Shown here: piece by piece, positions 44,436-54,500 of the stretch
Numbering within the stretch: the first letter of the stretch is position 1
Layout of the letters: every line of letters starts with the position of its first letter
NCBI RefSeq assembly: GCF_001189965.1
Contig: NZ_LFLU01000009.1
Location: forward strand, 1 to 64,000
Direction of reading: 5' to 3'
Length of the DNA stretch: 64,000 bases
Source of the DNA: Herbaspirillum rhizosphaerae
GTDB taxonomy: Bacteria; Pseudomonadota; Gammaproteobacteria; Burkholderiales; Burkholderiaceae_D
The notes under the pieces: generated by a model
Told to the model about the DNA's origin: nothing
The model's input: the letters and a program-made list of their open reading frames with translations, nothing else
Databases searched by the model: none
Translations under genes and position numbers: made by a program

Positions 44436-45239
44436 TCAGATGGCGGCATGCGCAACATCGCTCGCACGCAGCGCATTCCAGATTTCCTTGTGAAACAAGG
44501 GAAACTCGGGCGCACCGCGCGCCGTCACTGCGTCGCGGTCGCCATCGGTGACGCCGTCGACGGTGAGCAGGATTTTTTCTTCGCGCGTGATCTTGGCCGG
44601 ACGTCCGCCGAGCACCACGATGCGGTTGCTCATCGCGATGGCTTCGTCGATGTCGTGCGTCACCAGGATCACACTGGTGCCTTCGCTGCGGGTGAGGCTG
44701 ATGACGTCGTTCTCCAGCATCAGCCGCGTCTCATAGTCGAGCGCCGAGAACGGTTCGTCCAGCAGCACCACCGACGGATCGGCCAGCAGCGTGCGCGTCA
44801 GGGCAACGCGCTGTTTCATGCCGCCCGACAGCGAATGCGGATAGGCGTTGGCCACCGACTCCAGGCCATAGCGGGCCAGCATCGCCCTGGCGCGCGTGCG
44901 GTCGGCCTCGGTCACCGCGCGGTGCAGTTCGATGCCGAGCACGGCGTTGTCGAGAATCGTGCGCCACGGCAGCAGCAAATCCTTTTGCAGCATGTAGGCG
45001 ATGCTGCCCGGCGTGCCGTCGGCTTTTTCGCCCAGCGCGATCTTGCCGGCGCTCGGCGTCAGCAAGCCCGAGATCAGGTTGAACAGCGTGCTCTTGCCCG
45101 CGCCGCTGCGGCCGACGATGGCCACGATCTCGGCCTTGCCGACGCTGAAATTGAGGTTCTGAAAAATACGGATCTCTTCGCCGTTCGCCTTGATGAAGGC
45201 GTGGCTCAGATTCTGGACTTCGAGGCGGTTCTCCAACAT
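44436..45239 (-). CDS. ABC transporter ATP-binding protein (SsuB/TauB type)
   Basis: This 267-residue ATPase has Walker A GRSGAGKST, signature LSGGMKQR, Walker B VVLLDEPF and the H-loop VTHDIDEA. It drives import with the permease and NMT1-type binding protein. It is the first gene of the operon. Upstream is a 404-bp gap holding a 15-bp palindrome near 45320. Confidence 0.92.
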   Translation of the reverse strand: MLENRLEVQNLSHAFIKANGEEIRIFQNLNFSVGKAEIVAIVGRSGAGKSTLFNLISGLLTPSAGKIALGEKADGTPGSIAYMLQKDLLLPWRTILDNAVLGIELHRAVTEADRTRARAMLARYGLESVANAYPHSLSGGMKQRVALTRTLLADPSVVLLDEPFSALDYETRLMLENDVISLTRSEGTSVILVTHDIDEAIAMSNRIVVLGGRPAKITREEKILLTVDGVTDGDRDAVTARGAPEFPLFHKEIWNALRASDVAHAAI

Positions 45240-45643
45240 TTGCTCCGTTAAAAAATGCCGGCGTTGCCGCCGGCGGATGAGTCAAAAGTGTTGCCTGATG
45301 TTTCTTTTGGATAACTATGCATAATGCATAATCCATCGTGGTGAACACGACACCAAGCAGAAGCCGTGCCAGAAAACGCGCACAACTGGGCGGTGGAAAA
45401 TGGAACCGGCGGGAGGCGTAGAAGCGGCGCGGGGTCTGGCCTGCAGGGCTGTCCGGTGTTCAGCTTGAAAGCTGCGTGAACGGCGGCGGGTGAAGCTGGA
45501 AGAGGTCGCACACAATACGTGCGAAGACGAGGTTATTCACAAAGTTGGCGCGTGCGTCGCGGTGTGCTGAAGTTGCGTTGACGTTGTACCAATCCTGCGC
45601 CGGCACAATCGTTTACGTCTGATCGTTGCGCATCCGGCGTAAA
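45240..45643. other. intergenic gap with promoter region of the ABC operon
   Basis: No convincing gene is seen in this 404-bp stretch, only short frames without similarity. It contains a palindrome (45316-45330) about 80 bp upstream of the ATPase gene. The right part is the region after the Slam-like gene stop at 45644. Confidence 0.5.
45316..45330. promoter_or_regulatory. possible GntR operator
   Basis: TATGCATAATGCATA is a 15-bp palindrome with an odd centre, placed 77 bp upstream of the ABC ATPase gene. FCD-type GntR regulators bind short palindromes of this size. The linked GntR gene at 40506 is the candidate binder. This is an inference from position. Confidence 0.4.
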
Positions 45644-47122
45644 TCAGAATTGCATCTGCACGCCCAGGCTGGCCATGTTGCGGCGGAAGTAGCCGTAGGC
45701 GATGTTGGAAGGATTGTCGATGTGCGTGTATTGCGCGCGCACCACCATATTGCGGCCGGCGTAGCGGCTGATGTCCCATAGCGCCGACAGCGAGCTGACT
45801 ACCTGGCGATCGGTGCGCGGCTGTGTAAACAGCGGCATGGTCTGATCGTAGTGCACGTCGGTGTAACTGAAGTTGGCGCCGAGCAGCAGGTCAGGCCGGA
45901 TACGGTATTGCAGATAGGCGCTGGGGCCGGACAGGCGGCGCGAATACACGGCAGCCTGAGCTTGCTCTCGCTGCAGCAGATACTCGCCGCCTACTTGCAG
46001 GTCGGGCGCCAGCTGCGCGATGGCGCCCACGCCGCCTTGCCAGGCATCGGCGTTGCGCGTGCTATCTGTGTGGACTGTACGTTTGGCATAGCCGGCAGTG
46101 GCCGTCAGCGAGACGGTGTCGCTGATGGCGCGCGCGACGCGTCCCACGATGCCGGGCGTAGTTTCCTGCAGGCGTCCGTCGAGACGGGTATAGCGCACGT
46201 TGGGTTGCAGGCTGGCGGACCATGCCTGATGACTATAGACCAGCGCCGTCGCCAGGGTGGTGCTGTCGTTGTTGTAGTCCTGGCGATCGAAGTAGCCGGT
46301 GCCGAACCACCCGGCCTGGAACAGCAGCGAGAAACGATCGTCGAGTCGCAGCGCGTAGCTGCCGTTCAGACCCAGCGCGGCGCCGGCGGATTCGCGCGGC
46401 ATGGATTCCTGCAGCAGGTCGAAGGTGACCGGAATGCCGCCGATCACTGCCGGCACGCTACGCGACACCGGGCCGGCGTTGGTGTTGTCGTCCCAGGTCA
46501 GCCCGGCATACAGCTGCACCGCCCACGGCTTGTCTTTTGAATTCAGGCTGGCCGAAACCGGATCGTTGGGACGCAGCCGCGAGGCCAGCAGGTCGAGGTC
46601 CGTACGCGCCTGGCCTTCGCTGGCGTCGGCCGCCTGTCCCAGCAACGGCGCGGCATCCCCCTGGCGACCCATGGCCAGATACAGCCCGGCCAGTTCGATC
46701 TTCGGCGTGGCATCGGCCGGCGCCAGCGCGATCGCGCGCCGATAGTATAGCTCGGCCTGGACGCGGTCATGCGTGGCGCTGGAGCAGCGTCCCAGCAGCA
46801 GCATGCGCTCGGCTTCGGTGTCGTCCACCGGCGGCGTGTCTTTCAGCATGGCGCAGGCCAGATCGGGACGCCGCTCGGCGAAGGCGCGCCGTGCGAAGGC
46901 AAGTTCGGTGGCGTTTTGTTGTTCTACCGCAGCCATCGGAGTAATCGCTGTATCCGCCTCAGCGGCATACGCCTTGCCCGCGGCGGCGGTAATACACAAG
47001 ACCATCGTCAGCCACGCGACCTGCGGCAGTTTGCTGAAGCGTGCAGGACAATTCTCCGGCGCAGCAGAAGAGCTGGAAGGCCAGGAAGGCTTGAAATGGC
47101 GGGGCTGAAAAGAAGCGCGCAT
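45644..47122 (-). CDS. Slam-like outer-membrane translocator (type XI secretion)
   Basis: This 492-residue protein has a signal peptide with a long basic/Ser-rich n-region (h-region about 35-50, cleavage near AYA-AE at 54), TPR-like helices at about 60-165 (AFARRAFAERRPDLACAML, AELYYRRAIALAPADATPKI) and a C-terminal barrel of about 300 residues. The barrel ends in RNMASLGVQMQF with Phe as insertion signal. The layout matches Slam (surface lipoprotein assembly modifier, DUF560), which moves TbpB-like cargo across the outer membrane. The likely cargo gene lies 82 bp upstream in the same operon. No clear ribosome binding site precedes the ATG. Confidence 0.8.
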   Translation of the reverse strand: MRASFQPRHFKPSWPSSSSAAPENCPARFSKLPQVAWLTMVLCITAAAGKAYAAEADTAITPMAAVEQQNATELAFARRAFAERRPDLACAMLKDTPPVDDTEAERMLLLGRCSSATHDRVQAELYYRRAIALAPADATPKIELAGLYLAMGRQGDAAPLLGQAADASEGQARTDLDLLASRLRPNDPVSASLNSKDKPWAVQLYAGLTWDDNTNAGPVSRSVPAVIGGIPVTFDLLQESMPRESAGAALGLNGSYALRLDDRFSLLFQAGWFGTGYFDRQDYNNDSTTLATALVYSHQAWSASLQPNVRYTRLDGRLQETTPGIVGRVARAISDTVSLTATAGYAKRTVHTDSTRNADAWQGGVGAIAQLAPDLQVGGEYLLQREQAQAAVYSRRLSGPSAYLQYRIRPDLLLGANFSYTDVHYDQTMPLFTQPRTDRQVVSSLSALWDISRYAGRNMVVRAQYTHIDNPSNIAYGYFRRNMASLGVQMQF

Positions 47123-47204
47123 CGGTGTCAGTTCAAAGAGATGGGATCAGAAATGCAATCGCCTGGCGGCATGGCGGCGAGACGTCGCCAGCAGTGCAGC
47201 GGCG

Positions 47205-48731
47205 TCATTGCTTGGCCTTGAACGTGCCGGTTGCGCTCAGCGAACCGCCGGTGTTCTGCATGGACCAGGCGCCTGCCAGTTGTTCTGCCGCAGGACCGAA
47301 GAACTGCCCGTTCATGATGAAGCCGGTGACGTTTTGTCCCGCATAGGTGCCGGACATGGAGCCGCCGACGTAGCCGCCCAACAGCGTCAGGTTGAACGAC
47401 GTGCTGCCCTGATTGCCGTTGAACGTGATGCCGCCTGCGATGCTCGGCGCGCCGCTCCGGATGGTGGCAAAATTGACCGATGCCGACAGGGTTCCGCCGA
47501 TACTCGCTCCGGAATTGAGCGTGCCGTTGACCGGGCCGGTGTAGGTCGCCGACAAGGAAGACGGAATACTCGCCAGCGGGGTGACCAGACCGGCCGTGAC
47601 ATAGTTAAAGGCCTGTTGCTGGGCGGCGGTGGCGGCCGTGGAGGCTTGCTGCTGCTGTTGCTGTTGCAGCGCGCTTTGCGTTGTCGTGGAAGTGCCGTCG
47701 CCGCTCGAGACTGCGGCGGCAGCAGCGACGGCGATGGCCAGGGCACCGGCCGCTACTGCGCCGGTGGATACTCCGGCGATGCCAACGGTAGTGACGCCGC
47801 TGGCGCCTGCAGCGGTGGCGCTGGTGGGCTCAGAACTCGCGGGCGTGCTGGAACCGCTGCCGTTCCCGGGGGTGGCGCCGCCGGCAGGAGATTGAGGCGC
47901 CCCGCCTTCCGGGGCGGCGTCCGCTGTGCGTGCAGCACCGGTCGAGGCGGTCGAGGCGGCCGGTATCGCGGCTTGCGCCTGGGCGGCGCCGTCGCCTTGG
48001 CCGGCTGCCAGATGCATCATGACTTCGCTGGTCGTAGCCGGTTTGGCGGGCGACTTGCCAGGCGATTTTTCGACGCCCGGTCTGGCGATTTCCTGCGATT
48101 GCGATTCCGGCGCGGTCGTCATCTTGCTACCGGGCGAGGTCTTGGTCTCAGGCTCGTTCTTTGATTCGGTCTGTGTTTTGGTCTGTGTTTTGGTGCTTTC
48201 CGGGCTGTTCACCGGACTCCCCGCTGGGTTCCCTGATTGCGCCAGCATCGATTGCACGGACTGCGCGATCTGCTGCAAGAGTTGCTGCTGCTCTTGCGAC
48301 GTCGATGACGATTGCCCCTGCTTTGCCGGCTGCGCCAGCGCTTGCGTCACTTTTGCGAGCGCGGTCAGGCTTTGCTCCACTTGCGCTAATTGCTGTTTTT
48401 GTTCCGCTGTAGGTCGGGGATTCTGTTGCAGTTGCTGACGCAGCACGGTCAGTGCGGCGCTGAGCTTGCTGGCGTAGGCGAGGTTGGCGGCGGTGCCGTC
48501 AGACGACTGCTGCTTCTGCACCTGCGTCCGCTGCTGCTGTACTTGCTGCAGGGTCGTTTCCAGATCCATGGTCGCGATGTTGGCCGCGCTGATGCCCGGC
48601 AACGTCTGCGCCTGGACTGCATTCGTGAGACCGAGCAGAGGCAGCAGCGATGCGCCGATCAGTGAAGGAATGGGAAGCGCGCGGCTCCGGCGATGGCGCG
48701 GCCTGGCGACCGGCTGACGAGTGAATGGCAT
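47205..48731 (-). CDS. non-lipidated TbpB-barrel-type secreted protein, Slam cargo
   Basis: This 508-residue protein has a signal peptide (basic n-region to 18, hydrophobic 20-35, AVQA cleavage near 41) with no lipobox cysteine. A Gln-rich coiled coil follows (55-140), then Ser/Thr/Pro/Ala low complexity (150-290), a hydrophobic Gly/Ala stretch (about 310-345) and a C-terminal domain (about 375-508). That domain carries GGTLSASVNFATIRSG and GQFFGPAAEQLAGAW, the hallmark of TbpB/HpuA/hemophilin handle barrels. Cargo of this kind leaves through Slam. Lack of a lipid anchor suggests release into the medium. The ATG at 48731 is chosen by AAGGGG upstream. Confidence 0.75.
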   Translation of the reverse strand: MPFTRQPVARPRHRRSRALPIPSLIGASLLPLLGLTNAVQAQTLPGISAANIATMDLETTLQQVQQQRTQVQKQQSSDGTAANLAYASKLSAALTVLRQQLQQNPRPTAEQKQQLAQVEQSLTALAKVTQALAQPAKQGQSSSTSQEQQQLLQQIAQSVQSMLAQSGNPAGSPVNSPESTKTQTKTQTESKNEPETKTSPGSKMTTAPESQSQEIARPGVEKSPGKSPAKPATTSEVMMHLAAGQGDGAAQAQAAIPAASTASTGAARTADAAPEGGAPQSPAGGATPGNGSGSSTPASSEPTSATAAGASGVTTVGIAGVSTGAVAAGALAIAVAAAAAVSSGDGTSTTTQSALQQQQQQQASTAATAAQQQAFNYVTAGLVTPLASIPSSLSATYTGPVNGTLNSGASIGGTLSASVNFATIRSGAPSIAGGITFNGNQGSTSFNLTLLGGYVGGSMSGTYAGQNVTGFIMNGQFFGPAAEQLAGAWSMQNTGGSLSATGTFKAKQ

Positions 48732-48809
48732 GCTGACCCCTTGGCGCTGCGCGATGATGCGCAACGATGTTTTTGTGCGCACTCATGTTACGAGTCGGCC
48801 ACGCCGGGG

Positions 48810-48833
48810 TAAATACTGCATATGTAGTATTTA
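48810..48833. promoter_or_regulatory. 24-bp palindrome upstream of the Slam cargo gene
   Basis: An inverted repeat with one mismatched pair spans 48810-48833, centred on CATATG. It contains two heptamers TACTGCA and TACTACA (inverted) spaced by two bases, the 7-2-7 pattern of NarL-type regulators (consensus TACYNMT; the last base differs). It lies 79 bp upstream of the cargo ATG and 35 bp after the NarL-type regulator gene. Confidence 0.6.
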
Positions 48834-48867
48834 GGCATGCTGAAAAAGCTGTTGCCGCGATCCGGCC

Positions 48868-49515
48868 TCAGGACGAAAGCAGTTTGCTGCGCAGGGCATA
48901 GGCCGTGACTTCCGCCACGTTATGCAGTGACAGCTTGCTCATGAGATTCTGGCGATGCTTGCGTACGGTCAGCACGGAGAGATTCAGGCGGTCCGCAATA
49001 TCGCTGCTGGATTCGCCGTGTGCGATAAGCGCCAGGATTTCCTGTTCGCGTGCCGTGATCGGCATTGCCGCAGCCTGCGCCGGCAGGTCCGCGCCATCCA
49101 CACGTTCGGCAAAATCGCCCAGGCCCTTGCTCAGATAGACGATGCCCGAGAGCACCAGCGAGATCGCGTAGAGCAGTTCCTCGGCGTTTTCGTGCTTGAG
49201 CACATAGCCGTCCGCACCCGCTTCGAAGGCCGCCTTGACGGAAGCCGCGCCGGGGCTGGCGGTGAGGATCAGCACGCGCACCGCACGAGATGCCGTGGAG
49301 GACGCCTTGATCCGGCGCGTCAGCTCGATGCCGTGGCAACCCGGCAGGTCGAGATCAAGCAGCAGCAGGTCGGCCTCATGCTCCCGCAACAGCCGCTCGA
49401 CATCACCGCCGTCGCCGGTGTCGGCCACCACCTGCAGATTGGACCTGCTGGAAATGAGCAGCTTCAGGCCGTCGCGAATGATGGCGTGGTCTTCGGCGAG
49501 CACAATTTTCTTCAT
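48868..49515 (-). CDS. NarL/FixJ-type response regulator
   Basis: This 215-residue protein has receiver residues ED (8-9), phosphoacceptor D54 in LLLLDLDLPG and Lys in VLKHEN, then a LuxR helix-turn-helix (ITAREQEILALIAHGESSSDIADRL). It lies just upstream of the TbpB-like cargo gene on the same strand and is divergent from the hybrid kinase at 49681 (165-bp spacer), its probable partner. Confidence 0.92.
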   Translation of the reverse strand: MKKIVLAEDHAIIRDGLKLLISSRSNLQVVADTGDGGDVERLLREHEADLLLLDLDLPGCHGIELTRRIKASSTASRAVRVLILTASPGAASVKAAFEAGADGYVLKHENAEELLYAISLVLSGIVYLSKGLGDFAERVDGADLPAQAAAMPITAREQEILALIAHGESSSDIADRLNLSVLTVRKHRQNLMSKLSLHNVAEVTAYALRSKLLSS

Positions 49516-49680
49516 GCTTTTGTTATCCCTTTATCAAGGCCTTGCGCCTTTTTCCCCGATCGCTGGTCGGCTTCCAACGCCGACAGTACGACGATATTAC
49601 AATAAACTGTCATTCCGCCCGGCAAGTCCGCCGGCCTCCCGACCACGGCAGTCAAAGACCGCGAACCACGCCAAACAACA

Positions 49681-51477
49681 ATGACGCGTCTGCTTCCCAC
49701 TCAAAACCAGGCGGTGTACCTGGAACTGGTCAACACGCTCTACCGCCAGTCGCCACCGATTTTCTTCGGCAACATCATGGTGGTCAGTCTGACCATCTTC
49801 CTGCTCTGGGGCCAGCTTGCCCATACCCTGCTGCTGGGCTGGGCGGCATCGATTTATCTGCTCACGATATTGCGCATCATCGTGGTCTGGCGCGACCTGC
49901 GCGGTCCCGCCGGACGCCAGCCGACCTCCCGGCGCTGCTGGCGCTACGTTGCATGGGCGGCGGTTTCCGGTTGCCTGTGGGGTGCGATGGGATTGCTGTT
50001 CTTCGCGCCCGACAATGCAGTGGTCACGGTATACATCTGCATTGTCCTGGCCGGGATGACCGGCGGCTCGGTCGCCTCGCTGTCTTCCTTCTGGCCGGCC
50101 TACTACGCGTATGCCTTGCCGACCGTCCTGCCGTTTGCGATCCGATCGTTCGCGCATGGCACGCCGCTGTTCTCGGTACTCGGCGTGCTCTCGCTGTTTT
50201 TGCTGGGCGTGAATCTGGCGTACAGCCGCGTGATGCAACGCACGGTGCGCGACGCCATCGCGCTGCGATTTGAAAACGTCGAACTGATCCGCCAGCTGAC
50301 CGAGGAAAAGGAACGCGCCGAGCAAGCCAATCGCAGCAAGTCGCAGTTTCTCGCGGCGGCCAGCCACGATTTGCGCCAGCCTGCGCATGCGCTCGGGCTT
50401 TACATCGCCACCTTGCGCACGGTCGCTCAGGCGCCGCGCATCGAACGCGGCACGGTCGACATGCTCGCCGGCCGGCTGCAATCGGCGCTGAGCAGCATGT
50501 CGCAATTGCTCAACGTATTGCTGGACATTTCACGTCTTGACGCCGGCGTCATCCAGACCGCAAAACGCCGTTTCGCCCTGCAGGAAATTTTCTCCGCGCT
50601 GGGTAATCAGTTCTCTCAGGCCGCCGCCGCCAAAGGACTGACACTCCACATCAGATCGACATCGGCCTGGACCGACACCGATCCTGTCCTGCTGCACAAC
50701 ATCCTGGCCAACCTGCTTTCCAACGCCGTGCGGTACACGGAAAAAGGAAAAATCCTGCTGGCGTGCCGGCGCCGCCAGGATCAGGATGCGCTGGACATCT
50801 GCGTATACGACACCGGCGTCGGCATCGCCGCTGATCAGTTCGAACCCATCTTTCGCGAGTTCTACCAAATCCACAATATCGCCCGCGATCGCGAGCAGGG
50901 GCTGGGCCTCGGCCTCGCCATCGTGCAGCGCACGGCCAGACTGATCGATACGCGCGTCGATCTGCGTTCGGTGCCGGGCAAGGGTTCCTGCTTTTATCTG
51001 CGTCTGCCGGATTGCCGCGCGCCCGGCATGGTGGTTGCCGAGCCGATAGCCGCCGGTTTACCCGCAAGTGTCGTCGACCGGACTGAGACCGTGCTGGTAG
51101 TGGACGACGACAAGCAAGTCCTCGACAGCATGCAGATCCTGTTGCAGAGCTGGGGCTACCGGGTGCTTGCCGCACGCTCACTGGAACAGGCGCTGGCCAT
51201 GCTCGGCGACGATGCGGATCGCCCGCAACTGGTGGTCAGCGATTTCCGGCTGGCCGCCGACATTACCGGCATCGACGTGATCGGCGCCGTGCTCAGGACG
51301 CTGAACGCAGACGTGCCCGCCATCATCGTCACAGGCGATACCTCGCCGCAAGGCATCAGCCAGGCCAGCGCCAGCGGCTATCAGGTGCTGCACAAACCGC
51401 TGGATCCCTCGCAACTGCGCACGACCATGTCTCAGCTGCTGGCGGTTGCGCAAGAGGAACGGGCCGCATCAACGTAG
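49681..51477 (+). CDS. hybrid sensor histidine kinase with multi-TM sensor
   Basis: This 598-residue kinase has about six hydrophobic segments (28-182), then a coiled linker and the H-box AAASHDLRQPAHALGL with H229. The N-box is LLSNAVRYT, the G-boxes are DTGVGI and GLGLGLAIVQR, and the C-terminal receiver has D521. It lacks a large periplasmic domain, so it likely senses a membrane or quinone-linked signal. It is divergent from a NarL-type regulator and paralogous to the kinase at 11471. Confidence 0.92.
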   Translation: MTRLLPTQNQAVYLELVNTLYRQSPPIFFGNIMVVSLTIFLLWGQLAHTLLLGWAASIYLLTILRIIVVWRDLRGPAGRQPTSRRCWRYVAWAAVSGCLWGAMGLLFFAPDNAVVTVYICIVLAGMTGGSVASLSSFWPAYYAYALPTVLPFAIRSFAHGTPLFSVLGVLSLFLLGVNLAYSRVMQRTVRDAIALRFENVELIRQLTEEKERAEQANRSKSQFLAAASHDLRQPAHALGLYIATLRTVAQAPRIERGTVDMLAGRLQSALSSMSQLLNVLLDISRLDAGVIQTAKRRFALQEIFSALGNQFSQAAAAKGLTLHIRSTSAWTDTDPVLLHNILANLLSNAVRYTEKGKILLACRRRQDQDALDICVYDTGVGIAADQFEPIFREFYQIHNIARDREQGLGLGLAIVQRTARLIDTRVDLRSVPGKGSCFYLRLPDCRAPGMVVAEPIAAGLPASVVDRTETVLVVDDDKQVLDSMQILLQSWGYRVLAARSLEQALAMLGDDADRPQLVVSDFRLAADITGIDVIGAVLRTLNADVPAIIVTGDTSPQGISQASASGYQVLHKPLDPSQLRTTMSQLLAVAQEERAAST

Positions 51478-51554
51478 GTGCCGAATATCCGCGCTTCGAC
51501 CTGAGCGCCGATCGCGCGGTAGAAATCGCTATTGCGGTTTTGACCGCTTTACCT

Positions 51555-54500
51555 TCAACGCAACGGCACATTAATCCCCAGCAGCACTGAAGAATACCGG
51601 CCCTGGCCGACGTTCAGGTTGCTGCTGTAGTCGACAATCAGCGACGCGCCGTTGGACAGCAGCAGGCGCATGCCGAGACCGGCGGTCCAGTTGCCGGTGA
51701 AGCTGTCGTCCGAGCGGATCACGTAAGCCGGGCCTGACGACGCCAGGTCGGCATAGGAAATCCCCGCTTCGCTGGCGCCGGAAAACTGCCGGCGGTATTC
51801 CACCCGCGCGCGCGGCGTCCACATGCCGAAGCGGCTCAGGTACTGGCCTTCGGTGCGCAGGCCGAAAGTGCCGCTGCTGGTGCGCACGCGTTGTTTGAAG
51901 TAGGTCAGGGCGTTGTTGCCGGCGGCGGTTTCGGTGTATTGCGCCAGCGTGGTCGACGCCAGATCGACCTTGCCGTAGGGCGACCACATCCAGCTGTCGC
52001 CGCGGAATTCATAGCCGCTCGACAAGGCCACGAACAACTGATTGCCGCCGCGCTGACCGGTGGCGAAGCTGCCGTCGTCGGTAACATAGCGCGTCGAATC
52101 GAAATTGAGCGCGCCGTAGCCGAGCATGCCGTCGATGAAGATATTAGGCGTCGGTCGCACGCTGCCGTAGACGGTCGCGACCACGGCTTGTCCGACGGTC
52201 TTGCTGCCGTTGTCGCCGATATCGCTGCGGTCGCGGCTGTAGCCGGTGCCTACGCCGATCGTGAGCTGATCGCTGAGGCGATAGTCGGCGCCCATGCTGA
52301 CGCCGTTGGTGGTGAAGCGGAATCCTTCCTGCTGGCCGTTGGTGTTGCGCTGGCCGAAGTCGACCGTGCCGGCGATCCACAGCGACAGCTGCTGTCTGGA
52401 TTGCTCACGTTTGGACGGCAAGTCGGGCAAGGCGGCAAGGTCTTTGCTGTTTTCTGCAACTGCTTTGCTCTCCGGTTTGCTCGCCTGGCTCAGCAGCGGC
52501 CAGCCCACTTTGCGCATGCCGGCCTGCAACGGCGAACCGACCACGCGATCGACTTCGTCCTCGCTCCATTGCGCCAGCAGCGGTTTGACCGGCGCCGTCG
52601 GCTGGCCGAATCCCAGGCCGAAACTGGACGGCGCCCAGCCCGTGCCGTGCAGGCTTTCCAGGCGGCGGCTGAAGTTGCCCAGCTGTGCGGTGGCGAAACG
52701 GCTTGCAGTCTGGCCGTGCGCGGCGACCAGTCCTTTGACCTGCGGATCGTTAGCGGCATTGGCGCGGGTGCCGACGGTGATCGTGACGGTTGCGGCGGCG
52801 GAGGTTCCCGAGGCATTGCTCAGCGTATAGGTCACCGTGGCGACGCCGGAGAATGCCGCCGCCGGCGTGAAGTTCAGGCGATACGACGGACTGCCGGAGC
52901 TGGCGGCGTTGACGATGGCAGCGGTGCCGGCAGTTGAGGGATTGATTGCGCCGACGGCCGCAGCGGTGAACGGACCGCCGGTGGCGCCGGCCATTACATC
53001 CACCGTAGCCGTGGCGCCCGCAGCGACGGCCACACTCTGGTTCGATACGACCGGCACGGCGCTGGCGCTGACGGTGGCGGTAACGAGCGCCGATGCGCCG
53101 AATACGTTCGACAACGTGTAAGTGAATTGCACATTGCCGGTGAAGCCGGCGGCAGCGGTGTAGACGATATCGGTGCCGTTGACCACGGCGCTGCCGGAAG
53201 CCGGCGCACCGACGATCGTCACCGCCGTGATCGGACCGTTGGCCGCAGCTGCGCCGACATGCAGCGTCACCGATTGGCCTGCCATGACGCTGGCGCTTTG
53301 CGGCGGCGATGTCGGTACCGCCAGCGCCGCGACCGCGACTGTAACCGTGGCCGCGGACGAGGTGCCGCCCGGGCCGGTGGCAGTGTAAGTGAAGCTGTCG
53401 CTGCCGAAATAATTGGCGGTGGGGGTATAGACGATGTTCAAGCCGCTGACGACGGCGGCGCCATGTGCGGGATTGCCGGCGACGGTAATGCTGGCGATGG
53501 CGCCGGTGTCGTTGGTGGTGACCGGAATCGTCACCGCCTGGTTGGCATTGGTAGCGGCGCTGTCGGCCACGGCGACAGGGATTGCCTGGCCGACCGTCAG
53601 CGTGAAAGTCTGCGACTTGGTCGCGGGTGTCGGCGTGCTGCTGTCGGTGGCCGATGCCGTCACCGAGAAGCTGCCGTTCTGCGTCGGCGTGCCGGTGATC
53701 GTTGCGCCGGTGCTGCTGGTGCTGTACGTCAGGCCGGACGGCAAGCCGGTTACCGTAATCGCAGTGTAGGGCGCGGCGCCGCCGCTCCAGGTCAGCGTCT
53801 GGGTATAGCTCGTGCCTTGTGTGGCGCTCCATGTCGTGGACGGCGTAATGATCACTGTCGGCGCGCCGATTGTCACGGTCACCGTCGCCACGGTGGAGGT
53901 GCCGACGGCATTAGTGGCGGTATAGCTGAATGTATCCGTGCCGCTGTAGCCGGCGGTCGGCGTGTAGGTGAATCCCGTGACGCCGGAAGGCGACGCCGTA
54001 CCGTGCGCCGCCGCCGTGGTGACGGTCAGCGAAGTCGGCGTGCCGCCGGTGATCGTGGCCGTGATGCTGTTGTTGCTGCTGCTGTAGCCGACCGTTGTAC
54101 TGCTGTTGGCGGTCACCGGTTTGCCGGCGCCGACCGTGCCGCTGTAGACGTTCGTTGCGGTAACGTTGAAGCTGTCGGTGGAAGTTACCGAGAAATTGTA
54201 CGCGCCGGCGGCCGTCGGTGTGCCGCTGATGAGGCCGGTGCCCGAGACGTTCAGGCCGGCCGGTGTCGCGCCGGCCGTGACGGTATAGGCGTACGGCGCG
54301 GTGCCGCCGGAAGTCGACAATTGCTGCGTGAAAGCGATGCCGACCTGAGGCGTGGTCAGCGAGGAGGGCGAGATGCCCAGTGTCGGATTGCCGACCGCCA
54401 GCGTGTAGGCGTTGGAGGTATTGAATGGTGCGCCCGCTCCGGTGGAACCGTCCTGGGTCTTGATCGTGAAATTGAAAGTCCCGCTTTGCGTCGGCGTGCC

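Noticed and set aside
47640..47670. CAG/CTG-like trinucleotide run in the cargo gene
   Set aside because: It is simply the poly-Gln coding stretch of the low-complexity linker, not a separate repeat element.
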